Origin: JAJYKC01 sp963823105
GTDB taxonomy: Bacteria > Acidobacteriota > Terriglobia > Bryobacterales > Bryobacteraceae
DNA length: 64,000 nucleotides
Assembly (NCBI GenBank): GCA_963823105.1
Contig: CAWGKC010000005.1
Coordinates: 434,001 to 498,000, forward strand
Reading direction: 5' to 3'
Below the pieces are notes generated by a model that was given only the letters and a program-made list of their open reading frames with translations, ran no database searches and was not told the DNA's origin. The translations under genes and the position numbers were made by a program. This document shows positions 36,892 through 45,799 of this stretch, in pieces (the first letter of the stretch is position 1; every line of letters starts with the position of its first letter).

Positions 36892-39432
36892 TTAGGCCAA
36901 GTCGAACTTCTCCTGATGCACCGCCGGGTCGCCCTTCACCATCACCGGCCGCCCCAGAATATCCTCCAGCTCCTCCAGATAAAGATTCTGGTTCGACTTG
37001 AACACCTTCGCCACCTCCGGATGCACCCGTAAAATCACGTCCTTGCTATCCTCCACCGCGGCCCGGATCTTGTGCGCCTCCTGCAGAATCTCGCTCACTG
37101 TCGTCTGCACGCTCTTCACATATCCCGCGCCCTCGCAATACGGACACGGTGAACACAGCGCCCGCTCCAGGCTCTGCTTCACTCTTTTCCGCGTAATCGC
37201 AACCAGCCCGAAATCGTTGAACTGGAGAATCTTGAACGGCGCGCGGTCGCTCCGCATCGCCTCCTCCAGCGCCTGCATCACTTTCTGCCGGTTCTTACGC
37301 TCGTCCATGTCGATGAAGTCGACCACGATGATCCCGCCCAGGTCCCGCAGCCGGATCTGCCGCACGATCTCGTTCACCGCCTCGGTGTTCGTCTTGACGA
37401 TCGTGTCCTCCAGCCGGTTGGACTTGCCGATGTACTTGCCCGTGTTGATGTCGATCGCCACCAGCGCCTCGGTCTGGTTGATCACGATGTATCCGCCCGA
37501 TTTCAGCCACACCTTCGGACGCAGCGCCTTTTCGAGTTCCGCCGAAACGCCGAAGGCGTCGAAGATCGGCTCCGGCCGCGTGAACAGCTTCACCCGCCCC
37601 ATCAGCGCCGGCTGGAAGCGCTGCACGAATCTCAAAATGCTTTCGTAAACCTCTTCGTTGTCCACCCAGATCGATTTGAACGAATCGGTCAGTTGATCCC
37701 GCAGAATCCTCTGCACGATATCCAGGTCGTGATGCAACAGCAACGGCGCCGGATGTTTGTCGGCCTTCTGCTTGATGTCCTGCCACAGATTGGCCAGGAA
37801 ATTCATATCCGCGGCGATCTCTTCCTCCGTCCGTCCCTCGCCCGCCGTTCTCAGGATGAAGCCCCCCGGCGCCGTCCCGCGGTGCGCCATCAAAATGCGC
37901 TTCAGTCTCTGCCGCTCCTCGTCGCTGCCGATCTTCCGCGAAACTCCCGTATGCTCCACCGTCGGCATATACACCACATACCGTCCGGGCAGCGCGATGT
38001 GCGACGTGATCCGCGCTCCCTTCTGGCCCAGCGGCTCCTTGGCGATCTGCACGATGATCTCCTGCCGCTCTTTCAGCAGGTCCGAAATCGACGGCATCGC
38101 CGCCCGCTCCGGCCGCTCCACCACCCTCGCCTCCACCGGTGGCGCGATGGCTTCCACCGTTTCGGGGCGCTTCTCTTCCGCGCTCCGCTCTTCGGGCCTC
38201 CGCTCCTCGGGACGCCGGTCGTCCGGTCTCCGCTCCTCGCCGCGCCCGCCACGCCCGCGCCGCCGGGACCGCCGCGAAACCCGATGCTGCAAATACCGCC
38301 CCCCGTGCTCCCGCACCTGCGCCGACAAACCCTCCGGCCGTCCCAGCACCTCGGCTCGCGACGCCAACGCCGGCTCCCGCCTTGTGTCTTGTTCTCCGGC
38401 CGCGTCTTCGCTGGCCGGCGCTTCCGTTTCGCCCGGCGCCTCCGCCTCCGCCTCTGGCCCGCCCGAGTCTTCCGGAACTTCCTCGACGAAATCCAGTTCG
38501 TCGATTTCATCGGCTTCTTCCGCCGGCTCCTCCTCCGCCGTTTCAACTTGCGTTTCGCCGCCCAGCGCCAGCACCGCCTCGGCCGCTTCCTGCGCCGCCT
38601 CCGCTTCGGCCTCTATCGCCTCTTCCGCCTCGGCCGTCTCGATCTCAGGCTCGCTAGCCTCTTCGATCGAACTCGAAAGGTCCACCCGCTCCACCGGCTC
38701 TTCGGCATTCGCCGTCTCCTCCGCCGGAGCCACGGATGCCGCCCGCGCGCTCGTTCTGCGATATTTCGATAACGTTTCGCCCGGCAGCACCATAAAGTCC
38801 GCCGCGCCTGTCTGCGGCTCATCCACCGGTCCGGCGGGCGCAATGCTCACGCTCCGCTGGCGAACCGGCTCCTCCTCGCCACGCATTTCGGTTGCGTACT
38901 TGGAATCCGGAAATCCCCGCCCCCGGTTCCTTTGCCGCGACCGCCGGTTCCGCCGGTCGCCGTCGTCCTGGCGCGGACGCTCTCCCCGGTCCATCGCCGG
39001 CGCAGCCCCCGCGCTCGGCGCTAAATCAACCGGTGCATCCGCCGCTTCAGGCGTAAGGTCGCCCACCGGCGCCGGCGCTTCCACCCGTGGCCGGTCGTAG
39101 CCGCCGCGCCCTCTCCCGCCGCGCCCACGCTCTTCCCGCGCCTCCATCCCCCGCACCGCCCGCACCGGCCTCTCCGGCGTCACCCCGTCCACATCTTCCC
39201 CGTGCTCCTCGAAGAAGTCGGAAACATAGAGGAACGTGTCCCGCTCCAACCCCACGTTCACGAACGCCGACTGCATTCCCGGCAGCACGCGCGTCACTCG
39301 CCCCTTATGGATGCTTCCCGCCAGCGAATATTCGTTCGCCCGCTGAAAGTAAATCTCCACCAGTTGATCGTCTTCGAGAATCGCCACTTTCGTCTCGTGG
39401 CGGTTCGCCGAAATCACCAGCTCTTTGCTCAT
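36892..39432 (-). CDS. rng: Ribonuclease G/E family with long insertion in S1 domain
   Basis: 846 residues. The N-terminus (MSKELVISANRHETKVAILE, VLPGMQSAFVNVGLERDTFL) is the start of the RNase E/G S1 domain. A low-complexity block of about 350 residues, first Arg/Gly-rich, then strongly acidic (EEASEPEIETAEAEEAIEAE), then Arg-rich (SRRSRRRGRGGRGEERR), interrupts it. The S1 fold then resumes with LLKERQEIIVQIAKEPLGQK. The catalytic part has DFIDMDERKNRQKV (metal-binding Asp) and the zinc-link Cys pair CSPCPYC near residue 761. It degrades mRNA and matures rRNA in the cytoplasm. The leader is 306 nt long. Confidence 0.9.
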   Translation of the reverse strand: MSKELVISANRHETKVAILEDDQLVEIYFQRANEYSLAGSIHKGRVTRVLPGMQSAFVNVGLERDTFLYVSDFFEEHGEDVDGVTPERPVRAVRGMEAREERGRGGRGRGGYDRPRVEAPAPVGDLTPEAADAPVDLAPSAGAAPAMDRGERPRQDDGDRRNRRSRQRNRGRGFPDSKYATEMRGEEEPVRQRSVSIAPAGPVDEPQTGAADFMVLPGETLSKYRRTSARAASVAPAEETANAEEPVERVDLSSSIEEASEPEIETAEAEEAIEAEAEAAQEAAEAVLALGGETQVETAEEEPAEEADEIDELDFVEEVPEDSGGPEAEAEAPGETEAPASEDAAGEQDTRREPALASRAEVLGRPEGLSAQVREHGGRYLQHRVSRRSRRRGRGGRGEERRPDDRRPEERRPEERSAEEKRPETVEAIAPPVEARVVERPERAAMPSISDLLKERQEIIVQIAKEPLGQKGARITSHIALPGRYVVYMPTVEHTGVSRKIGSDEERQRLKRILMAHRGTAPGGFILRTAGEGRTEEEIAADMNFLANLWQDIKQKADKHPAPLLLHHDLDIVQRILRDQLTDSFKSIWVDNEEVYESILRFVQRFQPALMGRVKLFTRPEPIFDAFGVSAELEKALRPKVWLKSGGYIVINQTEALVAIDINTGKYIGKSNRLEDTIVKTNTEAVNEIVRQIRLRDLGGIIVVDFIDMDERKNRQKVMQALEEAMRSDRAPFKILQFNDFGLVAITRKRVKQSLERALCSPCPYCEGAGYVKSVQTTVSEILQEAHKIRAAVEDSKDVILRVHPEVAKVFKSNQNLYLEELEDILGRPVMVKGDPAVHQEKFDLA

Positions 39433-39738
39433 CGATCGCTCCCTTTCCTGGGGCGGGAGAGCCTGAACTTCGCTGGGGTCGAAAGCCAGGGAGATCGAGT
39501 TTTTTCTTCAGCCGGGTGATCCGTGCCGGACCGTTTACCCAACTATTGGCTTCTTCTACAAACCGTTCCGTCCCACGGAAGCGGGCCGCTTTTCCTGGCC
39601 CGCCCGGTTTCCATCCGGAAGCGGCCTGGCGCGAATGCCGCTCTCGCGCATCCCCGCCTCCGCCCGCCAAATCTTTTTTTAAGCCAAACTCGCTGCCTTA
39701 CTTCATTCCCCGAAGCCCGGCCGTCTTCCCGGCCCTCT
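39433..39738 (-). other. Gap between rodA and the RNase G gene
   Basis: 306 nt with no supported gene. Several short G+C-rich inverted repeats lie just after rodA on the minus strand (GGCCG/CGGCC), and there is one run of seven A on that strand near 39674-39680. RNase E-type mRNAs can have structured, self-regulating leaders, but nothing here proves that. Confidence 0.3.
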
Positions 39739-40827
39739 TCAGTTGACAAATCTCCGGAACCGGACATTATTGACCAATCCCAGCATGATAAATACCGACA
39801 AAATATTCGATCCGCCGGAACTCATCAGCGGCAGCGGAATGCCGGTCACCGGCATCCTACCCACCACCATTCCGACGTTGACCAAAATGTGAAACAACAG
39901 TAGAGCGCCAATGCCCATGCAGACATACATCCCCGCCCGGTCGGGCGACGCCTGCGCGTTTTGAACGATCTGCATCAGCATCAAAAAATAGAGCCCCAAA
40001 ACCACCACCACGCCGACAAACCCGTGCTCCTCCGCGAAGGCCGAGAATATGAAATCCGTGTGCGGCACCGGCAGGAATCGCAACTGCGTTTGCGTCCCCC
40101 GCGTCACCCCCTGGCCCCAAATTCCCCCCGCCCCGACGGCGATCTCCGATTGGATCACCTGATATCCGGACCCCTTTGGATCGCGGCTCGGATCGATAAA
40201 ACTCAGTAGACGCGCCTTCTGATAGTCCCTCAGGAGCGAATAGCCCACCGGCAAAATCAGCCCGATCGACGCCACCAGAATGATTGTGTGCTGCCACTTC
40301 AAACCCACCAGAAAAATACCGGCCACCAGGATCGCCAGGTAAGTCATCGCCGTCCCGAAATCCGGCTGCTTCAGCACCAGAATCGTCGGAATCGCTATTA
40401 ACCCCCCTAGTTTCAATAGATCCCGTGGCTCCATCCGGTCTCCTTTCAGATCGGATAGATAACGAGCTACTAGCAATATTATCACCAGTTTGACGAACTC
40501 GGACACCTGAAGGCGTATTCCTCCAATCCCGATCCATCGCTGCGACCCATACGCGCTTCGTCCCACCGCGAAGGTGGAGATCAATCCCAAGATCGACAAC
40601 CCGTACAGCCACGCCACCCTACCCAGCATCGTATGGTAATCGATCGTCGCCGCGATGCCCATCAACGCCACGCCGATCCCGATCCACACAACCTGCTTCC
40701 ACCAGGCGTCCCGCCAAGGCGTGTCGAGCGTCGCGCTGAAGATCTGCAGCACTCCGACGCCGCAAATCGCGAAGGAGACGATCAACAACATCCAATCGTA
40801 ATCGCGAATCGAGCGGTACTTCGCCAT
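39739..40827 (-). CDS. rodA: Rod-shape peptidoglycan polymerase RodA (SEDS family)
   Basis: 362 residues with about 10 membrane helices. SEDS signatures include GSQRWIGIGGIRLQVSEFVK, QPDFGTAMTYLAILVAGIFL, PHTDFIFSAFAEEHGFVGVV, and PVTGIPLPLMSSGGSNILSV near the C-terminus. RodA polymerises glycan strands with PBP2 for cell elongation. It starts 4 nt after the PBP2 gene ends. Confidence 0.96.
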   Translation of the reverse strand: MAKYRSIRDYDWMLLIVSFAICGVGVLQIFSATLDTPWRDAWWKQVVWIGIGVALMGIAATIDYHTMLGRVAWLYGLSILGLISTFAVGRSAYGSQRWIGIGGIRLQVSEFVKLVIILLVARYLSDLKGDRMEPRDLLKLGGLIAIPTILVLKQPDFGTAMTYLAILVAGIFLVGLKWQHTIILVASIGLILPVGYSLLRDYQKARLLSFIDPSRDPKGSGYQVIQSEIAVGAGGIWGQGVTRGTQTQLRFLPVPHTDFIFSAFAEEHGFVGVVVVLGLYFLMLMQIVQNAQASPDRAGMYVCMGIGALLLFHILVNVGMVVGRMPVTGIPLPLMSSGGSNILSVFIMLGLVNNVRFRRFVN

Positions 40828-40831
40828 CCGG

Positions 40832-42778
40832 CTAACGATCCTCTTCTTGCGCGTCGTTCGGCGGAGGCGGCTTCTTCAAAACCACCGGAACGGTAGCCAC
40901 TGCCGGAACCGGCATCCGCATAATCGCCAATTGCGGCAGGGGCTGATTCTGCCGGGCCTTCTTGTCGAAATAAGCCTTCATCACGTCGCGCACCACCGGC
41001 GCCGCCCGGTCTCCATGTACCCCGCCCTGCAGCAGCGCCACTACCACGATCTCCGGATTGTCTCTCGGCGCAAACCCCTCGAACCACGCGTTGTCTTTCA
41101 AATCCGCCAGCCGCGAATTGCCCTTCAGGCTTTTCACCAAGTCGTTCGAGGCCACTTGCGCCGACCCGGTCTTCCCGCACACCGCCACGTTCTGCAGCCG
41201 CGCCTTCCCGCCCGTTCCGCCGCCCTCGTTCACCACGCCGAACATCCCCGCGATCACCTTCGCCACGTTGTCCGGGTTGAAATCCGCCTTGCGGAACGCC
41301 ACCGGACGATTGGCGTCCCTCACCAGGTGCGGCGTCTTCCACATCCCGCCCATCGCGATCCCGCCGATCGCCGACGCCAGTTGCAGCGGAGTCACCGCCA
41401 CCGCGCCCTGTCCGATCGATACCGAGATCGTTTCCCCCGCATACCATTTCCGGTGATAATTCCGCATCACCCATCTCGTCGACGGCATGATCCCGTCCGC
41501 TTCATGCGGCAAATCGATCCCCGTTTTATGCCCGAATCCGGCCAATTCTGCGTATTTTGCGATCGTGTCGATACCCAGCTTGTTGCCCACCGTGTAAAAG
41601 AACACGTCGCACGATTGCACGATGCCCTTGTGAACGTCCACGTCGCCGTGGCCGTGCTTCTGCCAGCACTTGAACCACCGGCCGTAGAACGTCGCTCCGC
41701 CGCTGCAATGCACGTGGAAATTGTCGTCGATCAACCCGCTCTCCAGCCCCGCCATCGCCATGAACGGCTTGAACGTCGATCCCGGCGCCAGTTGCGCCTG
41801 AATCGCCCGGTTCAGCAGCGGCTTCTCCGGATTGTCCAGCAGCGCGTTCCAGTCCTTCGTGCGAATCCGCGCCGCGAACAGATTCGGATCGAACGCCGGC
41901 CGGCTCGCCATCGCCAGCACTTCCCCCGTCCGCGGATCGAGCGCCACCACCGCCCCTTCCCGCCCTTCCAAAGCCAATTCCGCCACCACCTGCAAATCCA
42001 AATCGAGCGTCGTCTGCAAATCCTGCCCGGGCACCGCCGGTTTATCGTCCAGCACCGCGCGCTCGCGGCCCATATTATCCACCACCACCCGCCGCTGGCC
42101 GTCCACTCCCATCAGCGTATCGTTGTATTGCCGCTCCAACCCGTCTTTCCCGATCACTTCGCCCTGTTGGTACTTCGCGAAGTCCGGCGAGTCCAGCTCG
42201 CTCTCGCTCACCTCGCCCACCGTTCCGATCACGTGCGCCGCCAGCCCGTCCCTCGGATAAAGCCTCCGTTGCGCCCGGATCAGCGTCAATTCCGGAAACG
42301 TCCCCGGATCGCGGTGCGAATCGACGAATTCCAATTCCTGCGATGTCAATTCCTCTTTGATGATCACCGGCTCGTACGTCGGCCGCTTGCGGAATTTTTC
42401 CAGCCGCGCCATCAATTGCCCGTAATCCAGATTCAGCCCGTCGGCGATCTCGCGCAAGTGCGCGGTCTTCAAATTCTCCCGGTTCAGCAGCAGCGTATAG
42501 GAAGAATGATTGTCGACGATCACCCGCCCGTCGCGGTCCAGGATCTTCCCGCGCGGCGCCGGCACCGGAACCGCGCGGATCCGGTTCTGGTCCGCCCGCT
42601 CCTGGTACACCGCCGGGTTCTTCACCTGCAAGTCCCAGAACCGGGCGATCAGCAGCATGAAGATGATTACCGCCAAATATTGAAAGATGGCGATCTTCGC
42701 CGTGGCGAACTTCGAGTCTTCGCGCAGAGGCTTGTGCTCGTGAACGGATTCCGGTTCGCGCTCGCTTGGGGGATTCAC
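40832..42778 (-). CDS. mrdA: Penicillin-binding protein 2 (transpeptidase)
   Basis: 648 residues. One N-terminal membrane helix (IFQYLAVIIFMLLIARFWDL) is followed by the PBP dimerisation domain (RGKILDRDGRVIVDNHSSY) and the transpeptidase domain. Active motifs are STFK in LAPGSTFKPFMAMAG, SCD in VQSCDVFFYTVG (the SxN position has Asp), and KTGSAQ. The protein crosslinks peptidoglycan during elongation. It sits between mreD and rodA in the usual order. Confidence 0.95.
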   Translation of the reverse strand: MNPPSEREPESVHEHKPLREDSKFATAKIAIFQYLAVIIFMLLIARFWDLQVKNPAVYQERADQNRIRAVPVPAPRGKILDRDGRVIVDNHSSYTLLLNRENLKTAHLREIADGLNLDYGQLMARLEKFRKRPTYEPVIIKEELTSQELEFVDSHRDPGTFPELTLIRAQRRLYPRDGLAAHVIGTVGEVSESELDSPDFAKYQQGEVIGKDGLERQYNDTLMGVDGQRRVVVDNMGRERAVLDDKPAVPGQDLQTTLDLDLQVVAELALEGREGAVVALDPRTGEVLAMASRPAFDPNLFAARIRTKDWNALLDNPEKPLLNRAIQAQLAPGSTFKPFMAMAGLESGLIDDNFHVHCSGGATFYGRWFKCWQKHGHGDVDVHKGIVQSCDVFFYTVGNKLGIDTIAKYAELAGFGHKTGIDLPHEADGIMPSTRWVMRNYHRKWYAGETISVSIGQGAVAVTPLQLASAIGGIAMGGMWKTPHLVRDANRPVAFRKADFNPDNVAKVIAGMFGVVNEGGGTGGKARLQNVAVCGKTGSAQVASNDLVKSLKGNSRLADLKDNAWFEGFAPRDNPEIVVVALLQGGVHGDRAAPVVRDVMKAYFDKKARQNQPLPQLAIMRMPVPAVATVPVVLKKPPPPNDAQEEDR

Positions 42779-42797
42779 TTCAATGGCGGCGGGCCGC

Positions 42798-43328
42798 TCA
42801 GCCCGCCTCTCTCAGTCTATCCAAGATGTGGAACAACGGCAGCGCCACCACGGCGTTTAACAGCCCGAAAATCAAAGTTTGTTGCGGATCGAAGCCGATC
42901 GTCTGGCCCAGCAGCGCCCTCGCCAGCACCCAATAAAAAAACTGGTGGAAAAAATAAAAAAAGAACGACAACACCAGCGTCACCAGCGGATTCTCCACTT
43001 CGAACCGCTGGCTCACCGACGCCGCGAAATACCCAACCAGCGTCTTCACGATCCCATACATCCCCAGCGGCAGATGCGACAACGAGTCCTGCGCCAGCCC
43101 GATTCCGCCTCCGTAGAACACCGCCGCGATCGGGCTCCGCTGCCGCAGGGCGAAGTGCAGCGTCACCAGCAGCGGCAGCTCCAGGTAGGCCAGAAACGGG
43201 AAAAACCGCGGCACGTAAACCTGGAAAAGAATCGCCGCCAGCGGCGCCACGATCAGCGTCACCGGCTGTAGCCGCCGCGTTTTCCTCTTCCCCGGCTCGG
43301 TCAGCAGCCGTTCGCTAAAATCGCTCAT
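42798..43328 (-). CDS. mreD: Rod shape-determining protein MreD
   Basis: 176 residues with five to six hydrophobic helices (PVTLIVAPLAAILFQVYVPR, LVTLVLSFFFYFFHQFFYWV). MreD is poorly conserved, so the assignment depends on size, topology and position between mreC and mrdA. Its start overlaps the mreC stop by 4 nt (ATGA). Confidence 0.9.
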   Translation of the reverse strand: MSDFSERLLTEPGKRKTRRLQPVTLIVAPLAAILFQVYVPRFFPFLAYLELPLLVTLHFALRQRSPIAAVFYGGGIGLAQDSLSHLPLGMYGIVKTLVGYFAASVSQRFEVENPLVTLVLSFFFYFFHQFFYWVLARALLGQTIGFDPQQTLIFGLLNAVVALPLFHILDRLREAG

Positions 43329-44614
43329 CGCCCGTGCGGCTCCGCCGGCTTGGCGGGCTTGGCTTCTTCCAGATTCTTTAAGACTTCGGGCGTGGAAGGA
43401 TCGGCGTCGGTGGGGTCGGTGACCAGCAGCGGCGCGCTCACCCTCTTCGGAGCGGCCGCGGCTGGCGGCGCCTTCTTCGGCGGCGGGAAATTTACGGCGC
43501 CCGCCGCCGCAATTCTCGCTGGTTGCCCGGGCGTCCCAGGGACCGCCGCGCCTTTCGCCGTCTCAACCGCTGGCTTCGCCGCCACCGGCGCCGGCGATTT
43601 CAAATTGAAATTCGGCGCCGCTCCCGGCTCGCCGAACTGGTGATTCTCGATCTGCCCGATCCGCTGGTAGGTCTCCCGCAGCCGGTCCGCCGACGTCCCC
43701 GGCCCGCTCTGCGCCGCCCCCGCTTCTGTCGCCGCGCTCTCCGGAGGCGCCTCCGTCAAATGCACCCCCGGCGCCGGCGGCACGTTCTCCGGAATCTGCG
43801 AATGCACTCCCTCCAGCACGATCAACACGCCCTCCGGCCCGCCCTGCAATCCCGCCGGATTCAAATACACTTCCTTCCCGTTGCGCCCGTTCCGCACCAC
43901 CGATACCTGTCCCACCGGAAACCCCCGCGGAAACACCCGGTCGTATCCCGACGTGTAAAACCACTCGCCCAAATCCACTTTCTGCTCGTTTTGAATATAG
44001 TCGACGATGCAGACCCCATGCCCCTGCCCTTTCAGCGTCCCCGCCACGCGGTTCTTCTGCGAAACCACGCCCGCGGCGAACGTCGGGTCGGTGATCAACA
44101 GCACCAGCGAAGCCGTTGGATACGCCGCCACTACTTTTCCCACGATCCCCTCCGGCGTCACCACCGCCATCCCGCTTTCCACGCCGCTCGCCGACCCCCG
44201 GTCCACGAACACCGTCGCCGAATTCGCTCCCGTCCCGTTACTGATCACGCGTGCCGCCAGCGTCTTCGATTGCGTCTGCGCCTGAAACACCGTCAGCGCC
44301 TTCGCCCGGTCGGCGTCGGACAACTGCGTGCGCAGAAACTGGTTCTGCATTCGCAGATCGCCCATCTCGTCCCGCAGACGCCGGTTTTCCTCTCTCACCC
44401 CCAACAACACGAAATAATTCCCGAACACGCCAAACGTGTGCTGCCGCGAAGCCTCCAGCAACTGCGCGATCGGCGTCACCGCCGACACCGCCCACACGCG
44501 GATCATTCGCACGTCCTGGTTGGTCTTCACCTGGTAGCCCAACAGCAACAACTGCGCCACCACCACGACCAGCAGCACGGTGAGGTTCCGGTACTTGCTC
44601 AAAAAGGATTCCAT
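43325..44614 (-). CDS. mreC: Rod shape-determining protein MreC
   Basis: 429 residues. An N-terminal helix (LTVLLVVVVAQLLLLGYQVK) is followed by a coiled-coil (VREENRRLRDEMGDLRMQNQ) and beta-domains with VISNGTGANSATVFVDRGSA, GMAVVTPEGIVGKV, SLVLLITDPTFAAGV and FPRGFPVGQVSVV. The last 150 residues are an unusual Ala/Pro-rich extension that most MreC proteins lack. It organises the elongasome in the periplasm. First clear gene of the mreCD-mrdA-rodA operon. Confidence 0.93.
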   Translation of the reverse strand: MESFLSKYRNLTVLLVVVVAQLLLLGYQVKTNQDVRMIRVWAVSAVTPIAQLLEASRQHTFGVFGNYFVLLGVREENRRLRDEMGDLRMQNQFLRTQLSDADRAKALTVFQAQTQSKTLAARVISNGTGANSATVFVDRGSASGVESGMAVVTPEGIVGKVVAAYPTASLVLLITDPTFAAGVVSQKNRVAGTLKGQGHGVCIVDYIQNEQKVDLGEWFYTSGYDRVFPRGFPVGQVSVVRNGRNGKEVYLNPAGLQGGPEGVLIVLEGVHSQIPENVPPAPGVHLTEAPPESAATEAGAAQSGPGTSADRLRETYQRIGQIENHQFGEPGAAPNFNLKSPAPVAAKPAVETAKGAAVPGTPGQPARIAAAGAVNFPPPKKAPPAAAAPKRVSAPLLVTDPTDADPSTPEVLKNLEEAKPAKPAEPHGR

Positions 44615-44706
44615 TGCAACGCGGACGCGCGGCCGTTTCGATAGAAGCCGCCCTCGTTATCTTCAGTCTATGCGATCCCGGCGAACTCTCACTCTTACTG
44701 GCGCCG

Positions 44707-45006
44707 TTAATTCTTGGGCCTCAATGCATCCAAGGCCATCTGCCGCAGCCGCTCCTTCCGTTTTGCGATCTCCTCCGCCGAAGCCGCGGGCCGCTCGAAA
44801 AGCTCCTTTTGGCTCTCGATTCCCGCGCCGATGAGAATCTCCGCCGCCTCCGGCCGGCTCCCCGCATGCGCCGTCTCCACCAATGGATCGACTCGCGCCA
44901 GCGCCTCGCCGCTCAGCCGCGCCATCATGTTCCGCACCTCGGGAACATCGGATAGATCCCCGCCACTCTCGAAATCCCGTAAACTTTCTCCCGCCCGCGC
45001 CCCCAT
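44707..45006 (-). CDS. Small hypothetical protein upstream of mreC
   Basis: 99 residues from ATG 45006, with AGGGG 4 nt upstream. It is charged and helical, with an ankyrin-like stretch (RPEAAEILIGAGIESQKELF) and a basic C-terminus (IAKRKERLRQMALDALRPKN). It lies 92 nt upstream of mreC on the same strand, so it may be the first gene of that operon. No known function. Confidence 0.5.
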   Translation of the reverse strand: MGARAGESLRDFESGGDLSDVPEVRNMMARLSGEALARVDPLVETAHAGSRPEAAEILIGAGIESQKELFERPAASAEEIAKRKERLRQMALDALRPKN

Positions 45007-45042
45007 TAAACCCCTGCTTTGGCGGCCCCTTTGAGCCGCCTA

Positions 45043-45071
45043 TTGACAAAATTAAAACCAACGTTTTAAAC
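45043..45071 (+). promoter_or_regulatory. Promoter with TetR-type operator upstream of the cecR-like gene
   Basis: TTGACA (45043-45048) and TTTAAA (45065-45070) at 16-bp spacing make a good promoter. Within it TTAAAAC (45052-45058) and GTTTTAA (45063-45069) form a perfect inverted repeat with a 4-bp spacer, as expected for a TetR dimer. The first ATG (45083) would be nearly leaderless. Confidence 0.6.
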
Positions 45072-45082
45072 TGTCGTTTCAT

Positions 45083-45799
45083 ATGGAATTGCGAACGTCC
45101 AACGGCAAGAGGCGCGGAGCGGGCCACAACGGGGAAATGGCCGGTAACGATGCGACGCGGGCGAAGCTGATCGAGATCGCGGGCCGGGTGTTTGCCGAAC
45201 ACGGTTATCATGCGTCTACGGTGCGTGAAATTTGTACGCGCGCCGGGGCCAATGTCGCCGCGGTGAATTATTATTTCCGGGATAAGCTGGGCTTGTACAC
45301 CGAGGTATTGCGTCTGTCTTTGCACGCCGCTAATTTCGAAGGCGTCCGGGCCGCGATCGATCGGAACGCGGCGCCGGAGTCGGTGTTGCGGGCGGTGATC
45401 AAATTGAGAGTTCAGAGCCTGCGCAAGGGCGGTCCGCCGGACTGGCACTTTCGGATCGTGGCGCACGAACTGGCGGCGCCCACGCCGGCGATGTCGTGTG
45501 TCATCCGGGAAGCGATGCTGCCGCTCTACAACCGGATGCGGGAACTCGTTGGATCGATGCTCGGCTTGCCGCCGGACGCCGAAAAGACGCGCCTGTGCGT
45601 GCAGAGCGTCATCGGACAGGTGCTCATTTACGCGCTGGCGCAGCCCGTCCTGGTCCAACTTTGGCCGGGTCTCGAGATGACATCGGAGCAACTGGACCGG
45701 ATCGCGGATCACATCGCGGACTTCTCCCTCGCCTACCTTCGGGAAGCCGCGGTGGGCGTCGCGAAGGGGCGAGCCAAGCAACCGGGGGCGGGGAAGTGA
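45083..45799 (+). CDS. TetR-family regulator, CecR-like
   Basis: 238 residues. The N-terminal TetR HTH reads RAKLIEIAGRVFAEHGYHAS, TVREICTRAGANVAAVNYYF and RDKLGLY. The C-terminal ligand domain (LRKGGPPDWHFRIVAHELAA, IREAMLPLYNRMRELVGSML) resembles CecR (YbiH) of Escherichia coli. It probably represses its own operon through the inverted repeat in its promoter. The start could also be ATG 45137. It overlaps the membrane-fusion gene by GTGA. Confidence 0.82.
   Translation: MELRTSNGKRRGAGHNGEMAGNDATRAKLIEIAGRVFAEHGYHASTVREICTRAGANVAAVNYYFRDKLGLYTEVLRLSLHAANFEGVRAAIDRNAAPESVLRAVIKLRVQSLRKGGPPDWHFRIVAHELAAPTPAMSCVIREAMLPLYNRMRELVGSMLGLPPDAEKTRLCVQSVIGQVLIYALAQPVLVQLWPGLEMTSEQLDRIADHIADFSLAYLREAAVGVAKGRAKQPGAGK

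Noticed and set aside
40847..43318. 823-codon open frame on the plus strand across mrdA and mreD
   Set aside because: Antisense to two clear cell-shape genes; Arg/His-rich composition typical of G+C-rich shadow frames.
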